Part shown: positions 11,620 to 22,610 of the stretch, in pieces
Numbering within the stretch: position 1 is the first letter of the stretch
Layout: every line of letters begins with the position of its first letter
NCBI GenBank assembly: GCA_950022295.1
Contig: OX465600.1
Location: forward strand, 3,410,001 to 3,474,000
DNA length: 64,000 nucleotides
DNA from: Bromus sterilis
Taxonomy: Eukaryota > Streptophyta > Magnoliopsida > Poales > Poaceae
Direction of reading: 5' to 3'
The notes under the pieces: generated by a model
Databases searched by the model: none
What the model was told of the DNA's origin: nothing
Seen by the model: only the letters and a program-made list of their open reading frames with translations
Made by a program: the position numbers and the translations under genes

Positions 11620-11993
11620 TTAGTCTGGCGTTGACAAAGACGCGGCCGTTCGCCTATGTGGCGGCACACGGTATAGCAAAGGAAGTTTGCCCGCGTGAAT
11701 ATGTTAAGACTTGGTTTAATTTACCTCTAATTGGATGTTTTGAACTTTGATATTGACAAGAGCATTTAATAAAGCAGCAATAATTCCTCCTAAAAAACAA
11801 GGGAAGAGCAAGTCCCTCCAAAGAAAAAGAAAAGAAGAAATGAGCAAAGTGAATACTTGCTTAGCCCACAGGCTGCACTTGCAGTCTTTTTATCCTCTAG
11901 TTGGCGATGCTGGGCCTAGCGTCCAGCTCTCGCGGACGAATCAGCCCATGCACCATCCCATAGTTTTATTTTTCGCTGGCTAATGATTTAATT

Positions 11994-12027
11994 TCGCAGG
12001 GGTTTCTCAAAAAGAAAATCGCAGGGG
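11994..12027 (+). mobile_element. Possible micro-insertion with 9-bp duplication
   Basis: TCGCAGGGG at 11994-12002 and 12019-12027 flanks TTTCTCAAAAAGAAAA. The A-rich insert resembles the other tail scraps, but the duplication is short and the A-run is interrupted, so this is the weakest of the set. Confidence 0.4.
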
Positions 12028-12043
12028 AAAAACCGAAATAAGT

Positions 12044-12117
12044 TGGAGATGCGAGGAATCGAACCCCGTGCCTCTATTCAGCATTGATTAGCGCTCTACC
12101 AATTGAGCTACATCCCC
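12044..12117 (-). tRNA. tRNA-Ala-like gene, anticodon arm degenerate (possibly a pseudogene)
   Basis: On the minus strand a 7-bp acceptor stem (GGGGATG pairing with a near-perfect partner) encloses a normal D arm (GCTC...GAGC) with an A box TAGCTCAATTGG. The T arm carries a perfect B box GGTTCGATTCC. These parts match plant tRNA-Ala. The anticodon arm is wrong: it is one base long, with a mismatch in the stem and an 8-base loop CAATGCTG, so the anticodon (TGC is the obvious candidate) cannot be fixed. A T-run follows downstream and could terminate Pol III. Transcription is plausible; a functional tRNA is doubtful. Confidence 0.6.
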
Positions 12118-12608
12118 TTTCGACATGTGTTGCATTAATTCGAGCAATTAATATTTAATTAATTGATTGCAGGGCACAAATTTAAGTTAATTTGTGTGGC
12201 CGCTGCAATCGATCACGCAAGATCAGGCTGGGTACAACGTACAAACGTTGACATCGTTGAAGCTGGAGCTTCTCCTATCTATCCAATTATCCATCGTCAC
12301 AACGAATGGAGGGATAGGCACAATATTGTCAACCAACAACTCCAATGAGGTCCTCTCCCGGAAGAAAAAAAAACTCAAATGTGGAGCTGATATACTAAAC
12401 AAAGGAGATATGAATAAATAGCCTAAAGAATAGGAAGCGAAGATAAGCTTTCCGGCTCAATGGCGCGAACTGGCTCTTCGTCATCCGTTTCTCTACAAAG
12501 ATTTCGAAGCGGGGGGAGAAAATCACATCAGTTGTTTTATCGTTCGCTACAAAATAAAAGGGCATGACAAAACATGCCTAGCACATTGGCTAGCTTTTCT
12601 AGTCCTCA
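12118..12608. other. Intergenic, nothing recognised
   Basis: No gene or bounded repeat was found here, only short chance open frames. Confidence 0.5.
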
Positions 12609-12616
12609 CTTGGGAG

Positions 12617-13131
12617 TAGGGCTGGACCAAAAGCTCGTAGCTCGTAAGCTTAATGAGCACTCGATAACTCGGCTCGTTAAGTTCGTAGATCGCTCCTTAA
12701 TGAACAAAGCCAATCATTGATTTTAGCTCGTTAAGATAAGCCTAACGAGCGAGCTAACGAGTTTCGTGAGCAGCTCGTTAAGCTCGTTAGTACACCACGA
12801 TACATATTTCTATCTTATGTGTTAATACTTTGTGATAGTTGAACCCATTTATTTGCCTCCTCGAAATCCATAAGTGATAGAGTACTAGTGAACCTCCTTC
12901 ATTAGGCATCATATTGCTTTGTAAAAATTACATTCATACTCTGATACAGTAGACCATGACACATAATGATCTGTTAATGAGCGCTCGCGGGCTTAACGAG
13001 CTTTAAACGAACCGAGCCGAACAAGGTTTTTAGCTCGTTACGCTTAACGAGCTTAACGAGCCGAGCCTTAACGAGCACGAGCTTAACGACCATGAGCTTA
13101 ACGAGCCGAGCAGCTCGTTAATCCAGCCCTA
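12617..13131. mobile_element. hAT MITE, 515 bp, 8-bp target duplication
   Basis: It starts TAGGGCTGGA and ends TCCAGCCCTA. CTTGGGAG is duplicated exactly at 12609-12616 and 13132-13139. The subterminal regions are packed with copies of CTCGTTAAG/CTTAACGAG on both strands, the kind of repeated site expected for hAT transposase binding. The centre (about 12800-12960) is AT-rich and free of the motif. No coding sequence. Confidence 0.92.
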
Positions 13132-13139
13132 CTTGGGAG

Positions 13140-13439
13140 ACCCGTGTTTGAATCCTATTTTTTTTTATCAGAGATGACAAAACATGCAAAAAAAACAGAT
13201 ACATGAAAATTTACAACAAATAACTTCCTTTTTCCCTTTCCACTAGGAGGCAAAAATTACAAAAACTAGTTCTGCATACACGACAATTTTTTTTATTTTT
13301 TTTCAATTTCATGGCAATTTTATCAATTCAATTTTGTACTCTACCAAAAAAAAGAACCATGACAACCCTTTTTATAAACCATGGCAATTTTATTGTATGT
13401 ACCATGGAAATCTTAATTTATACACCATGCCAATTTTAC
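13140..13439. other. AT-rich intergenic DNA
   Basis: Low-complexity AT-rich sequence with repeated ACCATGGCAATTTTA-like phrases. No gene is supported. Confidence 0.5.
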
Positions 13440-14022
13440 TTTTCAACCATGAAATTTTTACTTTGTGGACCATGAAAAATTTACTTTGTGGACCATGGCA
13501 AATTTATTTTTGGATCATAACAAGCATGTAAATATTTTTTTTTATCATATAAATTTCACAAAAAATATTTTTCTTAACACAAAACGACATGATTAAATTA
13601 TCATCGGTATTGAAATATTTTTTTTCCTCCAAATCATTGCAACTTTGCAATTTATCTTCTTGTTTACATGTCAATTGTAATACTTTAATAATGTTTCATA
13701 TAGGCTCATGAAAATTTCATATTTTTTTGGTTTCAAAACATTGCATTTATTTTTTTGCAATTTAAAATGTATTTTTTACATGGAAAATTTGTTGATGATA
13801 TTTAAAAAACAAATGGTTAATTTGTTATAGCTCGTTTTTTCATGAATGTTTCATAGTTTTTTTTAGGGGTTGAAAACACTTTAATCAACAAACAAAGATA
13901 AACCGATACAAGGACTATGGGGTTGTAACAGCCACAGGTGGCGCCCCGAAGGAAGGGAACTAGCATGAGAAGCAATAGTTTTTGCATCCAAAGTAAACTC
14001 TCTAAACTCTGCAGTAAATAAA
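13440..14022 (-). mobile_element. LINE 3' end plus flank, copy A of a duplicated segment
   Basis: On the minus strand the last codons of a LINE RNase H region (frame with DAKTIASHA and LWLLQPHS) run to a stop. They are followed by a 3' UTR ending CAACCCCTAAAAAAAA at about 13857-13873. From 13440 to 13856 is AT-rich DNA beyond the LINE end. The whole segment, flank included, is repeated almost identically at 26716-27295. It ends at the ATAAA target site (14018-14022) of the Gypsy LTR. Confidence 0.8.
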
Positions 14023-15660
14023 TGATACGTTCCAAACGTATCTATAATTTCTGCTTGTTCCATGCATGTTTTGTGTGACTTTGCCATGTTTTGCTTGAAC
14101 TTTCATACACTTTTGAACCTATTTGGACTAACCTATTAACTCATTGTACCCAGTTGCCAGTTTCTGTTTTCTGCTGTTTTTGTATTTCAGGTTTTTCGGC
14201 CATTAAAAGTGCTCCAAAAATTCCGGGAAAAATATATAAAAAATCAGCGCAACAGAAGCTTCCGAAAACACCAAGAGAGGGAAGGGGGGCCACCACCAGG
14301 CAGCCAGGAGGGCAGGTGGCGCGGCCCCACCCTGGGCCGCGCCAGGGACCCTCCTGACTGCCTCGTGGGTCCCCTCGACGCCCCCCTTCGCCTATATTTA
14401 CCCCTCGGGGTGGAAACCCCTAATACAGACTTATTTTTCGTGATCTCGCCTCTGTTCCGCCGTCGCCGTTTCAAGATCGGGGCTGCCTGGAGAAGCTGCT
14501 CCGGCACCCTGCCGGGAGAAGCTACCCCCACCGGGAGTCCCTCCATAGCCATGGACGCCTCCCGTATGTACCGTGAGTAGTTTCCCTTGGACCATGGGTC
14601 CGTGACCAGTAGCTATGTGATCTATCTCTCCCCCTTTAGTGCTTCCACTTTCGAGTCCTCGTGAGCTGCCTCACATGATCGAGGCATCTATGTAATTTCT
14701 GCTGTTGCTATGCTGAGTTTGTTGGGATCTGATGGATTATGAGACTATGTTCAGATTGTGATGAGTAATATATTTGGTTCTTCTCTTTTATATTTTGTTC
14801 TTGAGTAAATTCTTGCATGTTCTCCGTTGCGGTATTTGCTATGGCCAAGTATTTTATTTGCAACTCCAAGAGAGAGCGTTATGCTCGATTGTGGGTTCAA
14901 CCCCTTGATGTCTAGCTTGAGTGACAGAAACATGAGACTAGGGGATGTGATGTTGCCACCAGGGATAAAACAACGGTGCTTGTACTTGCGGGTGCAAGGA
15001 TTTTTTACTTTACACAAAGTTCTTTTAATGCAGTTGTCTGTTGCTTTGAGTTTACACTTTGGGTGGGATTCGCAACTTAATACCTGCGAGATGTTCTGGA
15101 TAGATATCCCAAGGTGCATGATTCGTAGTAGATGCAGATGGATATCGGTCTACTTACCTTGGCGTACTTCCCATTGCTTTTGAGCCCTTCCTTTCTTTGC
15201 AGCATAGTTAGCATTGCGGTGCCTTCATAATCCTGTCAATTGCCCAACTGTTATTTGTTTACCTCGCTAGCACATTTATCGTCTTTTGGGAGAGAGAAAT
15301 CACTAGTGAAAATCACGGGACCCTGGTCCATCTTCACATTATTGTTCACACCCTCAATTTACTTTCAGCTTTTACTTTCCTTTGCACATTTTATCTCTTG
15401 CGTTGATCCTTTGTAAACGACAAGGCCGCAGGAATTGACAACTCCTCTGTACTCGTTGGGAGCAAAGTTATTTGTTGCTGTGTGCAGGTCCACGACAACA
15501 CCCTAGTCAGAAAGCAATTTCTGGCGACGTTGCCACCTACTTGTATCTCCTGAGTCCTACTGGTTCGATAACCTTGGTATCTTCACTGAGGGAAACTTGC
15601 TGCTGCACTGCATCTCAAACCTTCCACTTGGGGTAACCAACGAGGGGCGAGAAGCCATCA
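14023..15660 (+). mobile_element. Gypsy (Athila-like) 5' LTR, 1638 bp
   Basis: It starts TGATACGTTCCAAACG and ends GAAGCCATCA, with ATAAA immediately upstream. The promoter region is present: a CCTATATTTACCCC TATA-like motif near 14390. Compared with the related LTR at 27296-28488 it carries an extra 445 bp (about 14242-14688). Immediately downstream lies the primer-binding site. Confidence 0.85.
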
Positions 15661-15670
15661 AGCAAATTTC

Positions 15671-15877
15671 TGGCGCCGTTGCCGGGGATTCCAAGGCGGC
15701 AAAAGAGTGGTCCCGTCAACCGCCAAATTTCTGGCGCCGTTGCCGGGGACTCAAGTCTACAAGATAGGGGAGTTGCACACTATCTTTTACCTTTGCTTTT
15801 TAGTCTTGTTAGTTTACCTTTCAGTTTTTACTTTTTTGTCCTTAATCAAAAATACCAAAAATACCTGCTGCTACTAT
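15671..15877 (+). mobile_element. Gypsy primer-binding site (present twice) and 5' leader
   Basis: TGGCGCCGTTGCCGGGGA, consistent with priming by tRNA-Asp, occurs at 15671-15688 and again at 15732-15749. The first copy is in the normal place just after the LTR; the second, 61 bp on, is a duplicate. The leader then runs to the Copia insertion at 15878. Confidence 0.8.
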
Positions 15878-17582
15878 TGTTGGATATGTGCCCTAGAGAC
15901 AAATTAATACAGATATTTTTCATATATCCGTTTTGTTCATAATACATTTTATAGTGTGCTATAACTGTATTACTTGGAAATACTAATACATGTGTAGTAT
16001 AAAACATGGTCCATAGTTTAACTCGGGTAAACTATCTCATTGGGCAATTGATTGATCAAGCTTTCCTGATCATGGCGACACTTAAGTCCATTGACAATGA
16101 GGTCATATCGTTAAGGGGAATGATGTGATGTACGTACACCCACCTAAAGTATTGCAATGTGATCGAGTCACATAGGTCAGCGTTGCTATGACTTTGTAAC
16201 GTATGGCTTAGTCCTTAGACCGTAATGATCATACGTAATTGTCATCTATGAGGAGACTTTGATTTGTATCCCACCGCCTGACTGAAATATGCTGGCTATA
16301 ACGGTGCACTTTGGGTATTCCGAAATAGATGGTTGATGAGTATGTTAATAGATCAGAGCGGGATTTGTCAATCCTTGTGACAGGACAGGTACTCTGGGCC
16401 CACTCGGTGATATTGCATCAACACCTTGCAAGGACGTGACTAGGTCACAAGAGATGCAATGATCATGGACGAGAGAAGTTTTTTGTTGTGAACGAGATGT
16501 GAACATGGTATGTAGGATACCGACGATCAAACCTCGGACAAACAAAGTACCGCAGCACAAAGGAATTACGTCGTATCGTTAACGGTTTTCAAAAGCGATC
16601 GAAGTTCATTCGATGGAAGCGCAGGGGCTGTCAAGGATTCTAACCAGGTCGAACTGACTAGTCATTGGTCAATGAGAAGAATCTCGACCATGTCTGCTGT
16701 TTCCCGGACCGTTAGGGTGTTACACTTAAGGGCAATCAATGCATAGGACAGTTACGGGATCAATCGGTGAAATAGGCACCAAAATAGTTCCGGAGGAGGA
16801 CGGAATGGTTTCCGGACATTTTGAATAGTTCAAAATAAAGTTTAATTGTTTTAATAATGTTTTATTATTTAATTATATGAATTAAATATTTAAAACATAT
16901 TAAATAAATTTAAAAAATGGGAAAAAGGCTAAATGGGCCCATGGGGCCCATTAAGGGAGGAGGGGTCTCCCCCCTTGGGCTTGGCGCCAAGGGTGGGGCC
17001 CACCACCCCCCTTGGCCGGCGCACTCCCCCCCCTTGGGAGTTTAGTCCCACATGGGGGAGGGGAGGAGGATAGCACCCCCCCTTGGCCTATATAAGGAGG
17101 GGTAGACCCCCGTTTTTCCAACACACCAATATCTCCTTCTTCCTCCTTCTCCTTCCCGGAAGTGGACTCCCCTTGTTTGGAGTCTGTACCTGGATTGGAG
17201 TTCTCCACCATAAGGCAGGCCGTCGTTCTGCTGGAGTCGGGATCCATAGCCGTCTTTCTTTCGCTGCTCGCCTGGTTCGGGGCCCGGGAGGAACATCGAT
17301 TGTACCGTACGTGTATAATCTCTTCGAGGCACTACACCTGTGGTGCTACTTCGTTGCTGGAGGTTTACCGGGAATCATCCTCGCCGGTGGTGGTCTTCTA
17401 CACGACAGGGAGGTCGTAGTTCCGAGTCTACGCCAGCCACGTTCGCAAGAACGTTTTCCTCTTTCGGTCTTCAAAGGTATGAACACCGATTCCCTCTGTT
17501 ACTTTACATCGCCATAGCATAGACCTTGGGTTCGGGTACCGTAGGTATGAAAAATTTGTGTTTTCTGCCCCGTATCCCAACA
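15878..17582 (+). repeat. Copia 5' LTR
   Basis: 1705 bp. It starts TGTTGG and ends CCAACA. Near 16960-17090 are G- and C-runs, followed by a TATA box at 17089-17095. Confidence 0.92.
17089..17095 (+). promoter_or_regulatory. TATA box of Copia 5' LTR
   Basis: TATATAA within GGCCTATATAAGGAGGGG, the only good core-promoter motif in the LTR. The matching position in the 3' LTR is 23826-23832. Confidence 0.7.
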
Positions 17583-17583
17583 G

Positions 17584-17595
17584 TGGTATCAGAGC
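17584..17595 (+). promoter_or_regulatory. Copia primer-binding site
   Basis: TGGTATCAGAGC, one base after the LTR, is complementary to the 3' end of the plant initiator methionine tRNA. Confidence 0.9.
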
Positions 17596-18547
17596 TAGCT
17601 ATGCGTAGATGTATTATACGGGTAGAACACATCTAGGATGTGGGCATCGAATCTTCATTCGTTACCCTCCCACGTGTACTCATTTAGCGTTGCGGCAATG
17701 TTTGATGAAGCGGCCCCCGACCGACCTTACGCGTTTACGCGAGACTGGTTCCACGCTTGACATATGGCTTGTACCATATAAAGTGGCTGGGGGTGTCTGT
17801 CTCTCTGCATTAGCGATGCGAAGATGTTTGCAACGGAGGGCCCCGACAGGGGTGTAATAGAGACGGATGGGAGACGGTGTTGTGGCATGTTTTTCACAGG
17901 ATAGAAACGGTTCTCTCTCTCGAAAACCCTAGCAGCCACGTAAAACTTGCACATGCTAAAGTAGAAAGGCGTTTAACTTTGCTTTGCATGAAGGGGGATC
18001 ATAGGTTGTATGATTTACAATTTTACTTCCTGTTTTATGCTAGTATGCTAGATATATCGACGGTAGCACGAAATAGGACCATCTCTCACAATACCAACAT
18101 TGTGTTCTCCCTTGGTGGGCACCGCCTGGAAGGTTCTCCCATATGGCTTGATGCTCCGTACATACCGGATTTGTCCTACATATTCAACGGAGTTCGCATG
18201 AGGTTGGGTTTGGCAAGCCTGGCATATGCAGATATGGCCTTGCTGAACAGCTAACATCAAGGTTCGATTGGCAGGCTTGACGTATGTAGATGCGGGCCTG
18301 GAACACAGGAGACCGAAAGGTCGAGCACGAGTCACATGCCTGATGTGATTGGCTTAGAGGCCTACCTGGTTCGCATACTGATGGGCGTGACGATCCGGGG
18401 AGGTATGGGGGCTGGGATTGTGTAATCACTTAGTTAAATTGAGAGGTGTTTATCTAAGTGGGAGCTTTCTATATTTTTGAGATTAAATTGAAACTCCACA
18501 TTATGAACAAAAGTCTAAATATATATCCTTGTGAATCAACCTTGTAG

Positions 18548-21500
18548 ATGGCAGCACCTCACCCCTCGTTCAACTTAGGATCATTCCTAGAGAAAGATAA
18601 GCTAAAAACAGATGAGACAAACTTCACCAACTAGTTCCGCACCCTGAGGATTCTCCTCGTTCCCCTCAAGATGGCATACGTACTAGAGGGCGCGTGAGGT
18701 GACGCACCAGCATATGATGCCAGTCAGGACGAGAAGAATGTCTATCTCTCCAGGACTGATGATTACAACCTTGTCTAGAGTGGCATGCTCTACTCCATGG
18801 AGGCTGAGCTGCAGAAACGCTTTGAGAGGATGGGTGTATATGAGATTATTACCGACCTCAAGGCGGTCTTCGCACCTCAAGCCAGGGCTGAACGGTACGA
18901 GGCTTCTGAAGCCTTCTTCTCAGCAAAGATGGACGAGCACGGCAGCGTGAGTGAGCACGTAGTCAAAATGTCTGGCTACGTTCAGCGCTTGAATGCTTTG
19001 GAATGCCAGATTCCAGATGAACTTGCTGTTGATAGGGTGTTGCAGTCGCTTCCCCCTAGCTACAAAGGCTTTGTGCTGAACTACAACATGCAGGGGATGA
19101 CCAAAACCCCTTCTGAGTTGTTCGCCATGCTGAAGAGCACCGAGGTTGAGATCAAGAAGGATCACGCCGTCTTCATGGTCAACAAGACCAATGACTTCAA
19201 GAAGTCAAGCAGGCGGGAGAAGGCCAAAAGAGGTGGCCCCAAGAGGGATGGCAAGTCAGTTGCCGCTCCTCCCAAGGCACCCAAGCCTAAAACCGGAGTA
19301 GAGTGCTTCTACTGCAAGGGTGAAGGTCACTGGAAATGCAACTGCCCCAAGTACCTAAAGGACAAAAAGGCTGGCAAGGTCGCCAAGAGAGACGAAGGTA
19401 TATTTGATATACATATTGTTGATCTTCTCTTGACAAGCGCCGGGAACACATCCTGGATATTTGATACAGGATCCGTCGCTCATATTTCTAATTCCATTCA
19501 GGGACTAAGGAATAGGAGACGCTCGCTCAAAGATGAAGTGACGATGCGCGTGGGAAATGGCTGTCAAATTGAAGTCTTGGCGGTCGGCACGAAGCATCTC
19601 AGTCTCCCTTCGGGATTGGTATTAGTTCTGAATAATTGCTACTATGTACCCGCGTTGAGTGTGAACATAGTTAGTGGCTCTTGCTTGAAGCGAGACCGCT
19701 ATTCTTTTAAGTCTGATACAATTGGTTGTTCGATTTATAAGGATGAAATGTTTTATGTTCACGCACCGGAGTTGCATGGTTTATTCATACTTGATCTCGA
19801 TGGTGACGTGTGTCACATTAACAATATTGAGGCCAAAAGATTGAAGAATGATGAAGATCACATGAAGATGTGGCATTGCCGACTTGGTCATATTGGTATA
19901 AAGCGCATGGAGAAGCTCCATAAGGATGGACTTCTTGAGTCATTGGATTTTGGATCCCTTGATACATGTGAACCATGCCTCATGGGCAAAATGACAAGGA
20001 CTCCATTCAATGGGATAATGGAGCGTGCGGATGAATTATTGGGGATCATACACACGGATGTATGTGGACCCATGAACGTCCCCACTCGCAATGGTCTTTG
20101 TTACTTCGTGACCTTTACTGACGACTTGAGTAGATATGGGTATATTTACTTGATGAAGCACAAGTCTGAAACCTTTGAAAAGTTCAAGGAATTTCAGAAT
20201 GAGGTCGAAAATCAACTCGGAAAGAAAATCAAGCACCTTCGATCGGATCGAGGTGGCGAGTATTTGAGTCACGAGTTTGGCGATCATCTGAAGTCTTGTG
20301 GCATAGTACCACAGCTTACGCCGGCAGGCACACCTCAGAGAAACGGTGTGGCTGAGCGACGTAATCGAACCCTATTGGATAGCGTACGATCGATGATGTC
20401 TCATACTGATTTGCATGTGTCATTCTGGGGGTATGCATTAGAAACTGCCGCTCATATTCTTAATAGGGCACCATCCAAATCCGTAAAGACAACACCATTT
20501 AAAGAATGGCATGGCACGAAACCTAAGTTGTCTCACCTGAAGATTTGGGGTTGTGAGGCTTATGTTAGGAAACTACAGCCTGACAAACTTGAATCCAAGG
20601 CGGATAAGTGCATCTTTGTGGGCTATCCCAAGGAAACTTGTGGATACACCTTCTACAACAAGTCTGACAGCAAAACGTTTGTTGCCAAGACGGGACACTT
20701 TCTTGAGAAGGAGTTTCTCGCGAAAGAGTTGAGTGGGAGGAAAATAGACCTCGATGAAGTGACTGACCAATCACTCCAATTGGAAGAAACGGCTACGGAA
20801 ATTGTTTTGGAACCATTTTCCACAGTGGGAGCTGAAGAGAATGGCCAGAACGACATTCATAACGATCATGACATTGATGATGATCATGATGAGAATGAAG
20901 AGGAACCTTTTATGCCCCGTAGGTCATCAAGAGTCCGTCAACCTACTGAGTTTTACGGACAGCTTGTGAATGCAATCTCGGCTGATGAGTCGGATGAACC
21001 TACAAGTTACAAAGAAGCAATGGAGGGACCCGAGTCCGAGAAATGGCTTGAAGCCATGAAATCCGAAATAGACTCCATGTACACCAAAAAAGTATGGACT
21101 TTGGTGGATATTCCCGAGGACCGCAAGGCCGTCGAGAATAAATTGATTTTCAAGAAAAAGACTGACGCAGATGGAAACGTATCTGTCTACAAAGCTCGAC
21201 TTGTCGCGAAGGGGTTCCGACAAATTCAAGGAGTTGACTACGAGGAGACGTTCACTCCTGTAGCGATGATAAAGTATATTCGGATCCTACTAGCAATAGC
21301 TGCATATCATGATTACGAGATATGGCAGATGGATGTGAAAACTGCATTCCTAAATGGCAACATTGAGGAAGAGTTGTATATGATGCAACCAGAGTGGTTT
21401 GTCGATCCAAGGAACGCTGGTAAGGTGTGCAAGCTTCAACGGTCCATCTATGGGTTGAAGCAAGCATCTCGGAGCTGGAATCTTCGATTTGATGAGGTCA

Positions 21501-22579
21501 TTAAAGCTTTTGGATTTGTCCAAAACGTCGAAGAGTTCTGCGTCTATAAGAAACTGAGTGGGAGCTCTGTAGCATTCCTTGTGTTATATGTAGATGACAT
21601 ATTACTAATAGGGAACGATAAGAAATTCTTAGAGGAAGTGAAGGAATATCTGAATGGACAATTTTCCATGAAGGACCTAGGTGAAGCTGCGTACATATTG
21701 GGGATTAAGATCTATAGAGATAGACCTAATCGACGGTTGGCCTTGAGTCAGAGCACTTATATTGACAAGATATTGAAAAGGTTCAGTATGGGTAACTCCA
21801 AGAGAGGCCTCTTGCCAGTTATAAAAGGTGTCAAATTAAGCGTGACTCAATGCCCAACCACAACAAAAGAGAAGGAGGAGATGTCCTCAAAGCCCTATGC
21901 CTCAGCCATAGGTTCTCTCATGTATGCTATGTTATGTACCAGACCGGATTTAGCGCTGGCCATTAGTATGACTAATCGCTACCAAAGTAACCCGGGAATG
22001 GCTCACTGGACAGCAGTAAAGAACATCCTTAAGTACTTGAGAAGAACCAAGGATCTCTTTCTCGTTTATGGAGGAGTTGATGAGGAGCTCACCGTAAAGG
22101 GTTACGTTGACGCAAGCCTCGGCTCAGATCTAGATGACTCGAAATCCCAGACGGGATATGTTTTCATGTTGAACGGTGGCGCAATTAGCTGGAGGAGCGG
22201 CAAACAGTCAGTCGTCGCCCAATCTACAATGGAGTCGGAGTATATTGCCGCTTGCAAAGCGTCAAACGAGGCGCTGTGGCTGAAGAAGTTCGTGATCGAT
22301 CTTGGCGTCTTTCCCAGTTGCACTGACCCCGTGGGAATCTTCTGCGACAACACGGGTGTCATTTCTAACGCGAAGGAGCCAAGAACTCACTCTACAGCCA
22401 AGCACATCCTCCGAAAGTTCCATGTGACGCGAGACTACATCAGGGATGGACACACTAGGATTCACAAGATACATACGGATCTGAACGCAGCAAACCCGAT
22501 GACTAAACCTCTTCCACAGGGCAAGTTTGAAGAACACCGAGAGACCATTGGTGTTAGATACATACCTGATGTAAACTAG
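18548..22579 (+). pseudogene. Copia gag-pol polyprotein, broken by three stops in gag
   Basis: The frame opens at ATG 18548 (MAAPHPSFNLGSF) and runs 1343 codons, but it has stops at codons 29 (TAG 18632), 50 (TGA 18695) and 77 (TAG 18776). All three are explained by single C-to-T or G-to-A changes. From 18785 it is open for 1264 codons. Order of domains: UBN2-type gag; CCHC knuckle CFYCKGEGHWKCNC (about 19306-19347); aspartic protease WIFDTGS (about 19456); integrase HHCC and DDE core (HTDVCGP, LRSDRGGEY, AERRNRT, about 20050-20370); reverse transcriptase with YVDDILL (about 21590); RNase H with AQSTMESEYIA (about 22220). The enzymes look intact, so only gag is dead. Confidence 0.92.
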
Positions 22580-22598
22580 TGTAATTTGTACTCTAGTG

Positions 22599-22610
22599 CA
22601 AGTGGGAGAC
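22599..22610 (+). promoter_or_regulatory. Copia polypurine tract
   Basis: CAAGTGGGAGAC lies directly before the 3' LTR, the position of the plus-strand primer. The AGTGGGAG core is typical of the family. Confidence 0.75.

Larger units (their letters stand above)
8170..11760. repeat. Array of degenerate ~1-kb AT-rich units (three, incomplete)
   Basis: Two clear units are 9064-9980 and 10096-11180 plus 11620-11700. Each opens with TAGACTTTCGTA-TTGGACAA, then CTCATTTTTCGCAAGAAGAAAA, then CTTAAGCGATATGGAATGATC. Each continues into several hundred bases rich in AATACATGATCAACATTTTT variants and closes with CCTAGGCTNGCTTA. A first, partial unit (8170-8935) shares the TTAAGACTAGGTTTAGTTTACCTCTAA block with the end of the array (11703-11730). 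A CACTGTAACGATACAGTG palindrome lies near 10279. Coding potential is nil and the class of the element is unknown. Confidence 0.6.

Noticed and set aside
18785..22579. Pararetrovirus or other viral origin
   Set aside because: Domain order, LTRs, initiator-tRNA primer site and 5-bp target duplication identify an ordinary Copia retrotransposon.
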